Assembly: GCF_022664455.2 (NCBI RefSeq)
Contig: NZ_JAKRKC020000003.1
Span: 186,001-250,000 of the forward strand
Source: Actinomadura luzonensis
GTDB lineage: Bacteria > Actinomycetota > Actinomycetes > Streptosporangiales > Streptosporangiaceae
Direction of reading: 5' to 3'
DNA length: 64,000 nucleotides
Shown: positions 32,815 through 42,021 of the stretch, one piece after another
Layout of the letters: each line of letters begins with the position of its first letter
Numbering within the stretch: position 1 is the stretch's first letter
Program-made: the position numbers and the translations under genes
The notes under the pieces: model-generated
Told to the model about the DNA's origin: nothing
Databases searched by the model: none
Seen by the model: the letters and a program-made list of their open reading frames with translations, nothing else

Positions 32815-33647
32815 ACGCGGCGGTGTTGCGTGCGGGCTGGTCCCGCGGCCTGATCGAGCTGCGGCAGTTGTTCACGAACGGGGCCGAGCTGTTCTCGCAC
32901 GTCCTGTGGCCGGCGCTGATGGTGGCCACCTTGTTCTTCCTGCGCGACCTGTCGTTCGGCGGCGTGCCGCTGGGCGTGCTGGCGTTACCCGGCATCCTCG
33001 GCATGAACGCCGCGACCGGCATGATCGGCATGTCCCAGCAGCTCACGGCGGACCGCGAGGACGGCACGCTGCTGCGGGCCAAGGCGACCCCGCACGGGAT
33101 GCCCGCCTACCTGCTGGGCAAGGTGATCGCGGTCGCCGGCGGGCTGCTCGCCGACCTGCTGATCTTCCTGGTGCCGGCCGTGCTGGTGGTCGGGGACGGC
33201 CTGGCGGTGCGGCCGGGGTCCTGGCCGGCGCTGGCGTGGGTGCTGGTGCTCGGGCTGGCCGCCACGCTGCCGGCCGGGGCGGTGCTGGGGGCGGCGTTCA
33301 CCAGCGCGCGGGCGCAGGGGCTGGTCCAGCTTCCGTTCCTCGCGGTGATCGGGATCTCCGGCGTCTTCTACCCGATCGTGGTGCTGCCGGTCTGGCTGCA
33401 GGCGGTCGCGCAGGTGTTCCCGGTCTACTGGATGGGGCTCGAGATGCGCGCGGCGTTGCTGCCGGACGCGGCGGCCGCGGTCGAGATCGGCGGGTCGTGG
33501 CGGCCGGTGGAGACGGCCGCCGTGCTGGCCGCGTGGGCGGTGGCGGGCCTGCTGCTCGCGCCCGCCGTGCTGCGGCGGATGGCGCGCGGTGAGTCGGGCG
33601 CGAGCGTCGCGGCCCGCCGCGAGCGGGCGCTGCGGCGGATCGGCTGA
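32811..33647 (+). CDS. ABC-2 type transporter permease
   Basis: 278 residues with six membrane helices. GMSQQLTADREDGTLLRAKATPHGMPAYLLGK is the coupling-helix region and SGVFYPIVVLPVWLQAVAQVFPVYWMGLEMRAALLP the conserved C-terminal signature of drug/polysaccharide exporters. The GTG overlaps the stop of the broken ATPase gene. Without a working ATPase the pump is inactive unless another ATPase serves it. Substrate unknown. Confidence 0.88.
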   Translation: MNAAVLRAGWSRGLIELRQLFTNGAELFSHVLWPALMVATLFFLRDLSFGGVPLGVLALPGILGMNAATGMIGMSQQLTADREDGTLLRAKATPHGMPAYLLGKVIAVAGGLLADLLIFLVPAVLVVGDGLAVRPGSWPALAWVLVLGLAATLPAGAVLGAAFTSARAQGLVQLPFLAVIGISGVFYPIVVLPVWLQAVAQVFPVYWMGLEMRAALLPDAAAAVEIGGSWRPVETAAVLAAWAVAGLLLAPAVLRRMARGESGASVAARRERALRRIG

Positions 33648-33686
33648 CCCCACCACAGCACCCGCGAAGCACCCGCGCGCCGCGCT

Positions 33687-36600
33687 CTATGCCTCCGTGT
33701 GCGGCAGGTTGCTGGCGGCCACCAGCGTGCGGATGGCCCGCAGCGCGACCGACAGCGTGGCCAGGTCGAAGTTGTCGCTCTCCCAGATCTCCGACAACGT
33801 CTGCCTGGCCCGCGAGACGGCCGCCGAGTTGGCCTCCGACCAGCGGGCCAGCCGCTCCTCCGGCGGCAGGCCCGGCTTGCTGTGGGCCAGCACGTCCCTG
33901 GTCAGGGAGGCGTGCGCGGCGTAGAGGTCGTCGCGCAGCGCCGAGCGGGCCATGGAGTTCCACCGGTTGTCGCGGGGCAGCGCGATCACGCGCTCGCGCA
34001 GGCGGGCGAGCTGGAGCCGGTCGGCCAGGTCGAAGTAGACCTCGGCCACCTCGCTGACCGGCCGCTCGGTGAGCGAGGCGATCTCTACCAGGTCGAGCGT
34101 CGAGTACGCGGGCACCATGGCGGCCACCCGCTCGGCCAGCTCCTGCGGCACGCCCCGGGCCAGGAACGAGTCGCGGCGCTCCTCGTAGGCGGCCTGGTCG
34201 GGCCCGGTGAGCAGCTTGGGCACGTGGGCCATGAGCCCGTTGACGCCCTTGACGAAGAAGCTCGCCGACCCGGCGAGGTCGAGCGGCGGCCGGCGGTTGG
34301 CCAGCAGCCAGCGGGTGCCGCGCTCGACCAGCTTGCGCGCCTCCAGCAGCATCGCGATCTGGGTGGCGGTGTCGACCTGGTTGTCCAGGGCCTCCACGGC
34401 CCGGTAGAAGCCGGGCAGGTCGAAGACCTCCCGCGCCACCAGCCAGGCCCGCACGATGTCGGGGGCCGAGGCGCCGGTCTCCTCGCCGAAGCGGTGCATG
34501 AACGTGGTGCCCATGCTGTTGACCAGCTCGTTCACCACGCAGGTGGTGATGATCTCGCGGCGCAGCGGGTGCGCGTCCATGTAGGTGCGGAACCGCTCCC
34601 GGAGGGCCGACGGGAAGTACGAGACCAGCCACGACTCCAGGTAGGGCTCGTCGGGCAGCTCGGAGCTCAGCAGCTCGGCGTCCACGACCAGCTTGGTGTA
34701 GGCCAGCAGGACCGAGAACTCGGGCGCGGTGAGCCCGAGCCGGGCCTGGCGGCGCTCGGCCAGCGTCTTGTCCGAGGGCAGGAACTCCAGCTCCCGGTTG
34801 ACCAGCCCCTCGCGCTCCAGCCGCCGCAGGTAGCGGGAGTGGATGTGCAGCATCTCGACGGCCTGGGTGCGGGCCGCGTCGAGGACGACGTTCTGGGCGT
34901 GGTTGTCGCGCAGCACGAGGTCGGCGACCTCGTCGGTCATGGACGTGAAGACCTGGTTGCGCTGCTTGTCGGTCAGCTCGCCGTCGCGCACGACCTGGTC
35001 GAGCAGGATCTTGATGTTGACCTCGTGGTCGGAGGTGTCGACGCCGGCCGAGTTGTCGATGAAGTCGGTGTTGACCAGCCCGCCGCCGCGCGCGAACTCG
35101 ATGCGGGCGAGCTGGGTCAGGCCGAGGTTGCCGCCCTCGCCGATGACCTTGCAGCGCAGGTCGGCGGCGTTGACGCGGAGCGCGTCGTTGGCCTTGTCGC
35201 CGACGTCGGCGTGCGACTCGGCCGTGGCCTTGACGTAGGTGCCGATGCCGCCGTTCCACAGCAGGTCGACCGGGGCCTTGAGGATGGCGCTGATCAGGTC
35301 GTGGGGGGCGAGCGAGGTGACGCCGGACGGGATGCCGAGCGCCTCGCGCATCTGCGGCGTGATCTGGATGGACTTCGCGGAGCGGGCGAACACCCCGCCG
35401 CCGGGCGAGATCAGCTTGGCGTCGTAGTCCTCCCAGGAGCTGCGCGGCAGCTCGAACAGGCGCTGCCGCTCGGCGAAGGAGCGGGCGGCGTCCGGGGAGG
35501 GGTCGACGAAGATGTGCCGGTGGTCGAAGGCGGCCACGAGGCGGATGTGCCGGGACAGCAGCATGCCGTTGCCGAACACGTCGCCCGACATGTCGCCGAT
35601 GCCGGCCACGGTGAAGTCGGTGGTCTGGGTGTCGACGCCCATCGTGCGGAAGTGGTACTTGACCGACTCCCAGGCGCCGCGGGCGGTGATGCCCATGGCC
35701 TTGTGGTCGTAGCCGATGGAGCCGCCGGAGGCGAAGGCGTCGCCCAGCCAGAAGCCGTAGTCCTTGGCGACGGCGTTGGCGATGTCGGAGAAGGTCGCGG
35801 TGCCCTTGTCGGCGGCGACGACGAGGTAGGGGTCGTCGCCGTCGTGGCGGACCACGTCGGGCGGCGGCACGACCTTGCCGTCCACGAGGTTGTCGGTGAC
35901 GTCGAGCAGGCCGGAGATGAACGTGCGGTAGCAGGCCACGCCCTCGGCCAGCAGCTCCTCGCGGCTGCCGCCCACCGGGGGACGCTTAACGACAAATCCA
36001 CCTTTAGACCCAGTCGGCACAATAACGGTGTTTTTCACCATTTGCGCCTTCACCAGGCCCAGGATCTCCGTCCGGAAGTCCTCCATCCGGTCCGACCACC
36101 GCAGCCCGCCGCGCGCCACCTTCCCGAACCGCAGATGCACGCCCTCCACCCGCGGCGAGTACACGAATATCTCGAACTTCGGCCGCGGCAACGGCAGCAC
36201 GCTGATCGCCTGCGGGTCGAATTTGAGAGATATGTACGATTTGCGGTGCCCATCCACCTTTTGGAAGTAATTGGTGCGCAATGTCGCCTGGATCATCTCC
36301 AGGTACGCCCGCAGGATGCGGTCCTCGTCCAGCGAGGCCACCTCGTCCAGCGCCCCCAGGATCTCCTCGCGCAGGGCGTCCACCAGGTCGGCGCGCAGGT
36401 CCTCGTCGCGCCGCGGGTCGAGCCTGGCCTCGAACAGCTTGACCAGCAGCCGCGCCAGCCGCACGTTGCCGGTGAGCACCTTCTCCATGTACGGCTGCGA
36501 GAACGTGCCCCCGGCCTGCCGCAGGTACTTGGCGTACACCCGCAGGACCTCGACCTGCTCCCAGGTCAGCCCGCCCCGCAGGATGAGCGCGTTGAGGTCG

Positions 36601-38561
36601 TCGGCCTGCACCCGTCCCTTCCACAGGGCCCGCAGGCCGTCCTGGAACAGGCGCTTGAAGTCGTTCCTGTCCACCTCGGCCGAGGGCGTGTAGCGCAGCC
36701 CGAAGTCGTAGATCCAGGCGTTCTTGGTGGCCGGGTCGTTGTCGCGGTCGACTTCGTACGGCCGCTCGTCCACCACCTCGACGCCGAGCCGCTGGATGAG
36801 GGGCAGCGCGTGGGAGAGCGAGATGGGCGAGCCGATCTTGTAGATCTTGAGCCGCCGCTCCCCCTCGGCCGCGTCGTACGGCTCGTAGAGGTTGATGCCG
36901 ACCTCGTCGTCGTCGCCCGCGGCGACCAGCCCCTCCAGGCGGCGCAGGTCGACCACGGCCACCTTGGGCGGGAAGTCGGCCTTGTAGCCCTCGGGGAAGG
37001 CGGCCGAGTAGCGGCGGGTGAGCGCCGGCGCCTCCTCCTCGGAGGTCATCTCGCCGAGCGCGGCGGCCAGGTCGTCCTCCCAGGAGCGGGTGATCGCGGC
37101 CAGGCGGGCCTCCAGCTCCTCCACGTCCACGCCGGGCTGCGGGAGCTGCCGGCCGCGCTCGCCCCGCACCACCACGTGCAGGCGGGCCAGCACCGACTCG
37201 CCGATCATCGCGCTGTAGTCGAGCGAACGGCCGCCGAGCGCCTTGAGCAGCACCTCCTGCATCTTCAGCCGCACCTTGGTGGTGTAGCGGTCGCGCGGCA
37301 GGTAGATGAGGCAGGAGATGTAGCGGCCGTAGTCGTCGCGGCGCAGGAACAGCTTGACCTGCTTGCGCTCGCGCAGCCGCAGCACGCCGAGCGCGATCGG
37401 CAGGAGCTGCTCGATCGAGGTCTGGAACAGCTCGTCGCGCGGGAAGGACTCCAGGATCTCGATGAGGTCCTTGCCGTCGTGGCTGTCGGGGGCGAGGCCG
37501 GCCCGGTCGAGGACGTCGGCCAGCTTGCGCCGCAGCACCGGGATGCGGGAGATCGACTCGTTGTAGGCCACGTGCGTGAACAGGCCGAGGAAGCGCCGCT
37601 CGCCGACCACCTCGCCGTCCGGCGAGAACAGCTTGACCCCGATGTAGTCGAGGTAGGTCGCCCGGTGGACGGTGGCCCGCGAGTTGGCCTTGGTGATGAT
37701 CATGAGCTGCTTGTCCCGCGCCCTGGCCCGCACCTCGGCGGGCAGCGCGGAGAAGCTCTCCGAGCCGATCTTGTCGTCGCGCAGGATGCCCAGCGCCGCG
37801 CCCGGCTGGGCCAGCAGCGCCGCGCCCTGGTCGGTGTCCTCCAGGCGGTACTCGCGGTAGCCGAGGAAGGTGAAGTGCCCGTCGGCGAGCCAGCGCAGCA
37901 GGTCGATGCTGTCCTCGACCTCGGCCGGCTCCAGCGGCGGCGGGTTCATGCTGAGGTCCTCGGCCGTCTGGACGGCCAGCGCCCGCATCTTCCTGAAGTC
38001 CTCGACCGCGTGGCGCACGTCGGTGAGCACCCGCTGCAGGTCGGTCTCCAGCGCCTGCAGCGCCGCCGGGTCGGCCTGCCGGTCGATCTCGATGTGGATC
38101 CAGGACTCCACCAGCATCTGGCCGGTGACGTCCTCCTGGCCGCGGCCCAGCATGCGGCCGGTCATGTCCCTGCGCACCCGCATCTGCGGGTGGACCACCA
38201 GGTGGGTGCCGAGGTCGTGCCGGTCCAGCTCCATCGTCACCGAGTCGACCAGGAACGGCATGTCGTCGGTGACCACCTCGACCACGGAGTGCCCCGGGTC
38301 CCACCCGTTCTCCTCCAGCGTGGGGGTGAAGGCGCGGACCACGGCGCGGCCCTGGGGGCGCTGCTCGGCGAGCTGCCGCTGCGACATGGCGGGCCCGTAC
38401 ACGTCCACGGGGTCGCGGTCGAGCAGGTCCTCGGGGGCCACGTGACGGTAGTAGAGCCGCAGGAAGGACAGCGCCTCCTCGGCGGTCACGTGCTCGCTGC
38501 TCGCCACGCAGCTCTCGGCCGCTCGCTGGAGCAGCTCGTCCTTGGCCTCGTCGAGGGGCAT
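33687..38561 (-). CDS. gdh: NAD-specific glutamate dehydrogenase, large 180-kDa type
   Basis: 1,624 residues, the size of the Streptomyces clavuligerus-type NAD-GDH. N-terminal ACT-like regulatory domains (about 60-600) precede the catalytic core (about 700-1200), with PTGSKGGFVVKRPP, the DGDDPYLVVAADKGTATFSDIAN nucleotide-binding part and GGLRWSDRMEDFRTEI. A helical C-terminal region follows. It catalyses oxidative deamination of glutamate to 2-oxoglutarate for nitrogen and carbon supply. The ATG at 38561 is chosen; GGAG lies 11 bases upstream. Two stretches of the core use unusually AT-rich codons (see findings). No operon partner. Confidence 0.95.
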   Translation of the reverse strand: MPLDEAKDELLQRAAESCVASSEHVTAEEALSFLRLYYRHVAPEDLLDRDPVDVYGPAMSQRQLAEQRPQGRAVVRAFTPTLEENGWDPGHSVVEVVTDDMPFLVDSVTMELDRHDLGTHLVVHPQMRVRRDMTGRMLGRGQEDVTGQMLVESWIHIEIDRQADPAALQALETDLQRVLTDVRHAVEDFRKMRALAVQTAEDLSMNPPPLEPAEVEDSIDLLRWLADGHFTFLGYREYRLEDTDQGAALLAQPGAALGILRDDKIGSESFSALPAEVRARARDKQLMIITKANSRATVHRATYLDYIGVKLFSPDGEVVGERRFLGLFTHVAYNESISRIPVLRRKLADVLDRAGLAPDSHDGKDLIEILESFPRDELFQTSIEQLLPIALGVLRLRERKQVKLFLRRDDYGRYISCLIYLPRDRYTTKVRLKMQEVLLKALGGRSLDYSAMIGESVLARLHVVVRGERGRQLPQPGVDVEELEARLAAITRSWEDDLAAALGEMTSEEEAPALTRRYSAAFPEGYKADFPPKVAVVDLRRLEGLVAAGDDDEVGINLYEPYDAAEGERRLKIYKIGSPISLSHALPLIQRLGVEVVDERPYEVDRDNDPATKNAWIYDFGLRYTPSAEVDRNDFKRLFQDGLRALWKGRVQADDLNALILRGGLTWEQVEVLRVYAKYLRQAGGTFSQPYMEKVLTGNVRLARLLVKLFEARLDPRRDEDLRADLVDALREEILGALDEVASLDEDRILRAYLEMIQATLRTNYFQKVDGHRKSYISLKFDPQAISVLPLPRPKFEIFVYSPRVEGVHLRFGKVARGGLRWSDRMEDFRTEILGLVKAQMVKNTVIVPTGSKGGFVVKRPPVGGSREELLAEGVACYRTFISGLLDVTDNLVDGKVVPPPDVVRHDGDDPYLVVAADKGTATFSDIANAVAKDYGFWLGDAFASGGSIGYDHKAMGITARGAWESVKYHFRTMGVDTQTTDFTVAGIGDMSGDVFGNGMLLSRHIRLVAAFDHRHIFVDPSPDAARSFAERQRLFELPRSSWEDYDAKLISPGGGVFARSAKSIQITPQMREALGIPSGVTSLAPHDLISAILKAPVDLLWNGGIGTYVKATAESHADVGDKANDALRVNAADLRCKVIGEGGNLGLTQLARIEFARGGGLVNTDFIDNSAGVDTSDHEVNIKILLDQVVRDGELTDKQRNQVFTSMTDEVADLVLRDNHAQNVVLDAARTQAVEMLHIHSRYLRRLEREGLVNRELEFLPSDKTLAERRQARLGLTAPEFSVLLAYTKLVVDAELLSSELPDEPYLESWLVSYFPSALRERFRTYMDAHPLRREIITTCVVNELVNSMGTTFMHRFGEETGASAPDIVRAWLVAREVFDLPGFYRAVEALDNQVDTATQIAMLLEARKLVERGTRWLLANRRPPLDLAGSASFFVKGVNGLMAHVPKLLTGPDQAAYEERRDSFLARGVPQELAERVAAMVPAYSTLDLVEIASLTERPVSEVAEVYFDLADRLQLARLRERVIALPRDNRWNSMARSALRDDLYAAHASLTRDVLAHSKPGLPPEERLARWSEANSAAVSRARQTLSEIWESDNFDLATLSVALRAIRTLVAASNLPHTEA

Positions 38562-38965
38562 GTCAGGTCTCACTCCTTTGTGAGGGTTCGCCGTGGCCGG
38601 TCGCGGCCAGGCTTCTGGTTCCCACCGCGGCGGGAAGTAGTGCGGGCGCGGGCATCCGCGCAGGCAGAAGGCGCCCATGACGGGTCCGCCACAGGTCGTC
38701 GTGGGACCGGCGGTCTTCGGACACGGCCGGCAGCGGGGCTCACGGTCTCGTCGTCGATGACCGGAAGACCTCGCCGGGAGAGGGCGGCAGGGCAAGCATC
38801 CCACAACGCAGGACGGTCCTGGGGCGTCGTCGTCCCCAGGACATGGGCCTGCTCCATCGGCGCCGGCCGATGCGGGAGATGGGGCGCATCACCGTCGATG
38901 CCCACCGAACACCTCCCCCTGAACCGCCTTACCGCTTCCGATACCACCCGAAATGGGGATGGACG
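38562..38965. other. intergenic region between gdh and the anti-sigma gene
   Basis: 404 bases with no convincing gene; open frames here lack ribosome sites and show no family resemblance. A perfect 9-bp hairpin, GTCCTGGGG (38816-38824) with CCCCAGGAC (38834-38842), is a candidate terminator for the sigma/anti-sigma transcript. The remaining 250 bases toward gdh should hold its promoter, but no box is clear. Confidence 0.5.
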
Positions 38966-39163
38966 TCAACGCGACATCGACATCGGGGGGTCGTCGTCGG
39001 ACGCGGAGGGGGTGTTCTTCAGCACGTCGAGCTCGTCAGGCAGCTCGACGAGCTCGACGAGCTCGCGCTGGCACTGCTCACACGTGTCGAGGTGGCGTTC
39101 GAACGCCTCGTTCTCCTCGTCATCGAGGACGCCGAGGACGTAGGCGGCCACCCCGTCGTGCAT
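38966..39163 (-). CDS. minimal anti-sigma factor with zinc-binding motif
   Basis: 65 residues. It contains HLDTCEQC, the H-x3-C-x2-C zinc-anti-sigma (ZAS) core, following MHDGVAAYVLGVLDDEENEAFERH, typical of RsrA/RslA-type N-termini. There is no membrane helix or sensor domain after it, only an acidic tail, so it is a soluble, stripped-down anti-sigma protein. Its ATG overlaps the sigma factor stop (ATGA). Zinc/thiol chemistry could let it release the sigma factor on oxidation. Confidence 0.85.
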   Translation of the reverse strand: MHDGVAAYVLGVLDDEENEAFERHLDTCEQCQRELVELVELPDELDVLKNTPSASDDDPPMSMSR

Positions 39164-39717
39164 CAGCCGGCTACCCCCTTGTCCCGCAGCAGTTCGCGGA
39201 GAGCCCGGATCCCGTAGTAGAGCCGGGACTTCACCGTGCCCGGCGGTATCCCCAGAATCTCCGCCGCTTCACTTATCGTACGGTCTCGAAGGTAGGTCTG
39301 CTCAATGACTTCGCGGTGTTCTTCGGACAGACTGCGCAGCGCGTCGGCGACGACGATCGCCGACAGGGCTCGCTCAGAGCCGTCCGGCACCGCCATCATG
39401 TCGACTTCCGGCGGCTCGACCTCGTGAGGCCGGACGCTCTTGCGTCGACGTCCGTCGATGACGATCCGGCGGGCTACCGTGAGTAGCCACGCCCATAAGA
39501 GGCTTGGTTCCCATTGCAGTCTTGCCGAGTTACGCCAGGCCCGGACGAGCGTCTCCTGTACGACGTCCTCGGCCCACTGGAGGTCGTTACCTGTACTTTT
39601 GCGCACGTGGCGCAGCAGAGGGCCGCCGAACTCCTGGTAAAGCACCGCGATGCGATGCTCCGCCTCGGCTTCAGCACTCTCGAACCTGCCGTCGAGGTGA
39701 CCTAGCACGGGGCACAT
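39163..39717 (-). CDS. ECF (group 4) RNA polymerase sigma factor
   Basis: 184 residues. Region 2 (LLRHVRKSTGNDLQWAEDVVQETLVRAWRN, WAWLLTVARRIVID) binds core polymerase and the -10; region 4 (LSEEHREVIEQTYLRDRTISEAAEILGIPPGTVKSRLYYGIRAL) has the -35-reading helix-turn-helix. It resembles SigL-like ECF factors. The ATG at 39717 has AAAGGTG ahead. Translationally coupled to the 65-residue anti-sigma gene. Divergent from the DUF4142 gene, whose promoter carries a SigL-like TGAACC box. Confidence 0.92.
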   Translation of the reverse strand: MCPVLGHLDGRFESAEAEAEHRIAVLYQEFGGPLLRHVRKSTGNDLQWAEDVVQETLVRAWRNSARLQWEPSLLWAWLLTVARRIVIDGRRRKSVRPHEVEPPEVDMMAVPDGSERALSAIVVADALRSLSEEHREVIEQTYLRDRTISEAAEILGIPPGTVKSRLYYGIRALRELLRDKGVAG

Positions 39718-39729
39718 CTTTACACCTTT

Positions 39730-39818
39730 GTTATCCGTCCGGTAGCCACTCCGATAACTCCAGTCATTTCTAACTATTCCCGGCCATAGCTGAACCTGGC
39801 CCGCCGGCGCCGCGTACC
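39730..39818 (+). promoter_or_regulatory. ECF-type promoter of the redox locus, with nearby inverted repeat
   Basis: TGAACC at 39791-39796 and CGTACC at 39813-39818 with a 16-base spacer match the SigL-type consensus (TGAACC, CGT). Transcription would start at about 39825, next to the ATG at 39826. Upstream, GTTATC (39730-39735) and GATAAC (39753-39758) form an inverted repeat 17 bases apart, close to the sigma gene start; its role is unknown. Confidence 0.6.
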
Positions 39819-39825
39819 TCCGACC

Positions 39826-40467
39826 ATGCACAGGCTTTTGCGAGGCGAGCTGTTCATGCTCGGCGGCTTCATCCTGGCCGCCGCCGTGACGATCGTGCTG
39901 GTCATGCCCCCGTCGATCGACCCGGCGGCCGCCCAGTTCACGCAGACGTCCGCGGGGCCGCTGACCGCCGCCGACCGAGACCTGCTCATCAAGGTGCGGC
40001 AGGCCGGGCTGTGGGAGATGCCCGCGGGCGACATGGCCCAGACCCGCGCCGAGGCGCAGCGGGTCAAGGAGGTCGGCCGGTTGATCATGGAGGACCACAA
40101 GAAGCTGGACGCCATGACCGTCCAGACCGCCAAGAAGCTGGGCGTCGCCATCCCCGACGAGCCCAACGCCGACCAGCAGCGCTGGCTGGCCCAGCTCGCC
40201 GCCGAGAGCGGCCCCGCCTTCGACAAGGACTTCGCGAACCTGTTGCGCGCCGCGCACGGCAAGGTCTTCACCGTCGTGGCGGGCGTACGGGCCGGGACCC
40301 GGAATGCGGAGATCAGGAAGTTCGCCCAGGAAGGCATCAACTTCGTCATGCGCCACATGACGCTCCTGGAGTCCACCGGCCTGGTCGATTTCGGGCAGCT
40401 CCCCGAGGCCCCCACGCCCTCCCCAGCACCACCCGTCGCTCTGGCGGTCGACACGAGGAGACACTAA
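39826..40467 (+). CDS. secreted or membrane-anchored DUF4142 protein
   Basis: 213 residues. One N-terminal membrane helix or signal (LFMLGGFILAAAVTIVLVM) precedes a helical DUF4142 domain (about 45-190) with LTAADRDLLIKVRQAGLWEMPAG and EVGRLIMEDHKKLDAMT, a ferritin-like bundle. Function of the family is not settled; links to stress and metal or redox have been suggested. A Pro-rich tail ends it. First gene behind the ECF-type promoter; the DUF1996 gene begins at the next base after its stop. Confidence 0.85.
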   Translation: MHRLLRGELFMLGGFILAAAVTIVLVMPPSIDPAAAQFTQTSAGPLTAADRDLLIKVRQAGLWEMPAGDMAQTRAEAQRVKEVGRLIMEDHKKLDAMTVQTAKKLGVAIPDEPNADQQRWLAQLAAESGPAFDKDFANLLRAAHGKVFTVVAGVRAGTRNAEIRKFAQEGINFVMRHMTLLESTGLVDFGQLPEAPTPSPAPPVALAVDTRRH

Positions 40468-41949
40468 ATGACGAGTTCCAGACGCATGGCCGCGGCCATG
40501 TCCGCCTTGGCCGTGGTGGCTAGCGGGCTGGTGTCCGCGGCCGTCATCGGCGTCGGTCCCGCGCGGGCCGATCACTGCGACCCCGCCGAGCAGCCCTCCC
40601 AGGGCCAGCAGCAGAACAACCAGCGGCAGCGGAACGCGGACCAGCAGGGCCAGGACGACCAGCAGACCGGCGACCAGCAGCAGAACGACCAGCAGGGCCA
40701 GGACCAGCAGGGTCAAGACCAGCAGCAGAACGGCGACCAGCAGCAGAACGGCGGCCAGAACGACCAGCAGGCCGGCGACCAGCAGCAGGGCCAGGACCAG
40801 CAGCAGGCCGACGACCAGCAGGCCGCCCAGGGCGGCGCCAAGCTGCTCGACCCGGCCGCCTCCCCCGAGGCCGCCCCTGAGGACACCCCCGCGGACGAGC
40901 AGACCGCCTCGACCTTCTCGCGCCGCCGCAACAACCCCACCAGGACGGCCACCCCGGTCCCGACGAACACCCGCGGCAACGGCGGCAACAACGGCGGCAA
41001 CAACAACGGCGGCAACGGCACCGCGTCGCCCACCGCCTCCCCGACCGGCTCGGCGACGAACGACCCCGACGAGGCCGAGTGCGCCGACCTCGGCCCGTTC
41101 GTCGAGGACTTCGTCGACATCCGCCAGGTCCCGCCGCAGCGGTTCGGCGTGCGCTTCAACCGGAACGGCTCGCGCGGCACCTTCGTCTCGCAGTGCGGCA
41201 GGAACGAGAACAGGCACAACAACCCCGACAACTTCATCGTGGCCCCGGGCGTGAGCAACGGCGCGCACCACATCCACGACTACGTGGGCAATGTGTCGAC
41301 GGACGCCTTCTCCACCGACGAGAGCCTGGCCGCGGCGGGGACCACCTGCCGGCTGGGCGACAAGTCCACCTATTTCTGGCCGGTGCTCAGGGACCGCAAG
41401 GTCGACCAGAACACCAACGACCCCGACGGCAACGTCGGCCAGCAGCTCACCGCCCGCTCGGTGCAGCTCCAGTTCCGCGGCAACGCCACCTCCCGGGTGG
41501 TCGCCATGCCGAGGTTCCTGCGGATCATCACCGGCGACGCGAAGGCCGCGACCAACGGCCCGGCGAACGCGAAGGCCGCCTGGACCTGCACGGGATTCCA
41601 AAATCGCATAACGAACGACAAATATCCGCTTTGCCCGCGCGGCAGCCTCGTCGTTCGTATCCTGGACTTCCCGAGCTGCTGGGACGGGCAGAACACCGAC
41701 AGCGCCAACCATCGCACGCACGTGGTCTTCCCCGACCAGAGCGGTGCCTGCCCGCAGGGCACGCGAGCGATCCCGCAGCTCCGCATGACGCTCACCTACT
41801 CGGTGCCGCAGGGTCCGTCGTACGCGCTGGACGCCTTCCCCGAGCAGAAGCACAACCCGGTCACCGACCATGCCGACTTCGCCAACGTCATGCCCGACCG
41901 GCTGATGCAGACCGTCGTCTCCTGCATCAACCGGGGCCGCCGTTGCTGA
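40468..41949 (+). CDS. secreted Gln-rich DUF1996 protein
   Basis: 493 residues. A Sec signal peptide (about 1-35, ending PARA), then an unusual Gln/Asp/Asn-rich repeat (about 45-125), a Ser/Thr/Gly linker, and a DUF1996 domain (about 205-485) with SNGAHHIHDYVGN, CTGFQNRITNDKYPLCPRG and FPSCWDGQNTDSANHRTHVVFP. Four or more cysteines suggest disulfides. DUF1996 proteins are secreted by fungi and actinobacteria; the histidine-rich HHIHDY part could bind metal. ATG at 40468 directly follows the DUF4142 stop; GAGGAG lies upstream. Role unknown. Confidence 0.88.
   Translation: MTSSRRMAAAMSALAVVASGLVSAAVIGVGPARADHCDPAEQPSQGQQQNNQRQRNADQQGQDDQQTGDQQQNDQQGQDQQGQDQQQNGDQQQNGGQNDQQAGDQQQGQDQQQADDQQAAQGGAKLLDPAASPEAAPEDTPADEQTASTFSRRRNNPTRTATPVPTNTRGNGGNNGGNNNGGNGTASPTASPTGSATNDPDEAECADLGPFVEDFVDIRQVPPQRFGVRFNRNGSRGTFVSQCGRNENRHNNPDNFIVAPGVSNGAHHIHDYVGNVSTDAFSTDESLAAAGTTCRLGDKSTYFWPVLRDRKVDQNTNDPDGNVGQQLTARSVQLQFRGNATSRVVAMPRFLRIITGDAKAATNGPANAKAAWTCTGFQNRITNDKYPLCPRGSLVVRILDFPSCWDGQNTDSANHRTHVVFPDQSGACPQGTRAIPQLRMTLTYSVPQGPSYALDAFPEQKHNPVTDHADFANVMPDRLMQTVVSCINRGRRC
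40600..40833. repeat. imperfect tandem repeat coding Gln-rich segment
   Basis: Imperfect units of GACCAGCAG with CAGAAC or GGCCAG insertions repeat for about 230 bases within the DUF1996 gene, giving many Asp-Gln-Gln triplets. Copy number probably varies among strains. Confidence 0.8.
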
Positions 41950-42021
41950 CCTGAGAACGCGCCCGCGAAGGGTCACACCGCCTTCCGAGTCGCACCCTCA
42001 CCCGACCTTGGAGGGAAATAG

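Noticed and set aside
38570-38947. Minus-strand frame of 125 codons upstream of gdh
   Set aside because: No ribosome site, no recognisable domain, and residue composition like translated non-coding DNA.
33699-39143. Very long plus-strand open frame opposite the glutamate dehydrogenase gene
   Set aside because: High-GC shadow frame: composition is Arg/Val/Leu/Gln repeats, no domains, and the minus strand encodes a full known enzyme.
40600-40833. CRISPR-like repeat array
   Set aside because: Repeats are short, in frame and coding Gln/Asp residues inside an exported protein, with no unique spacers.
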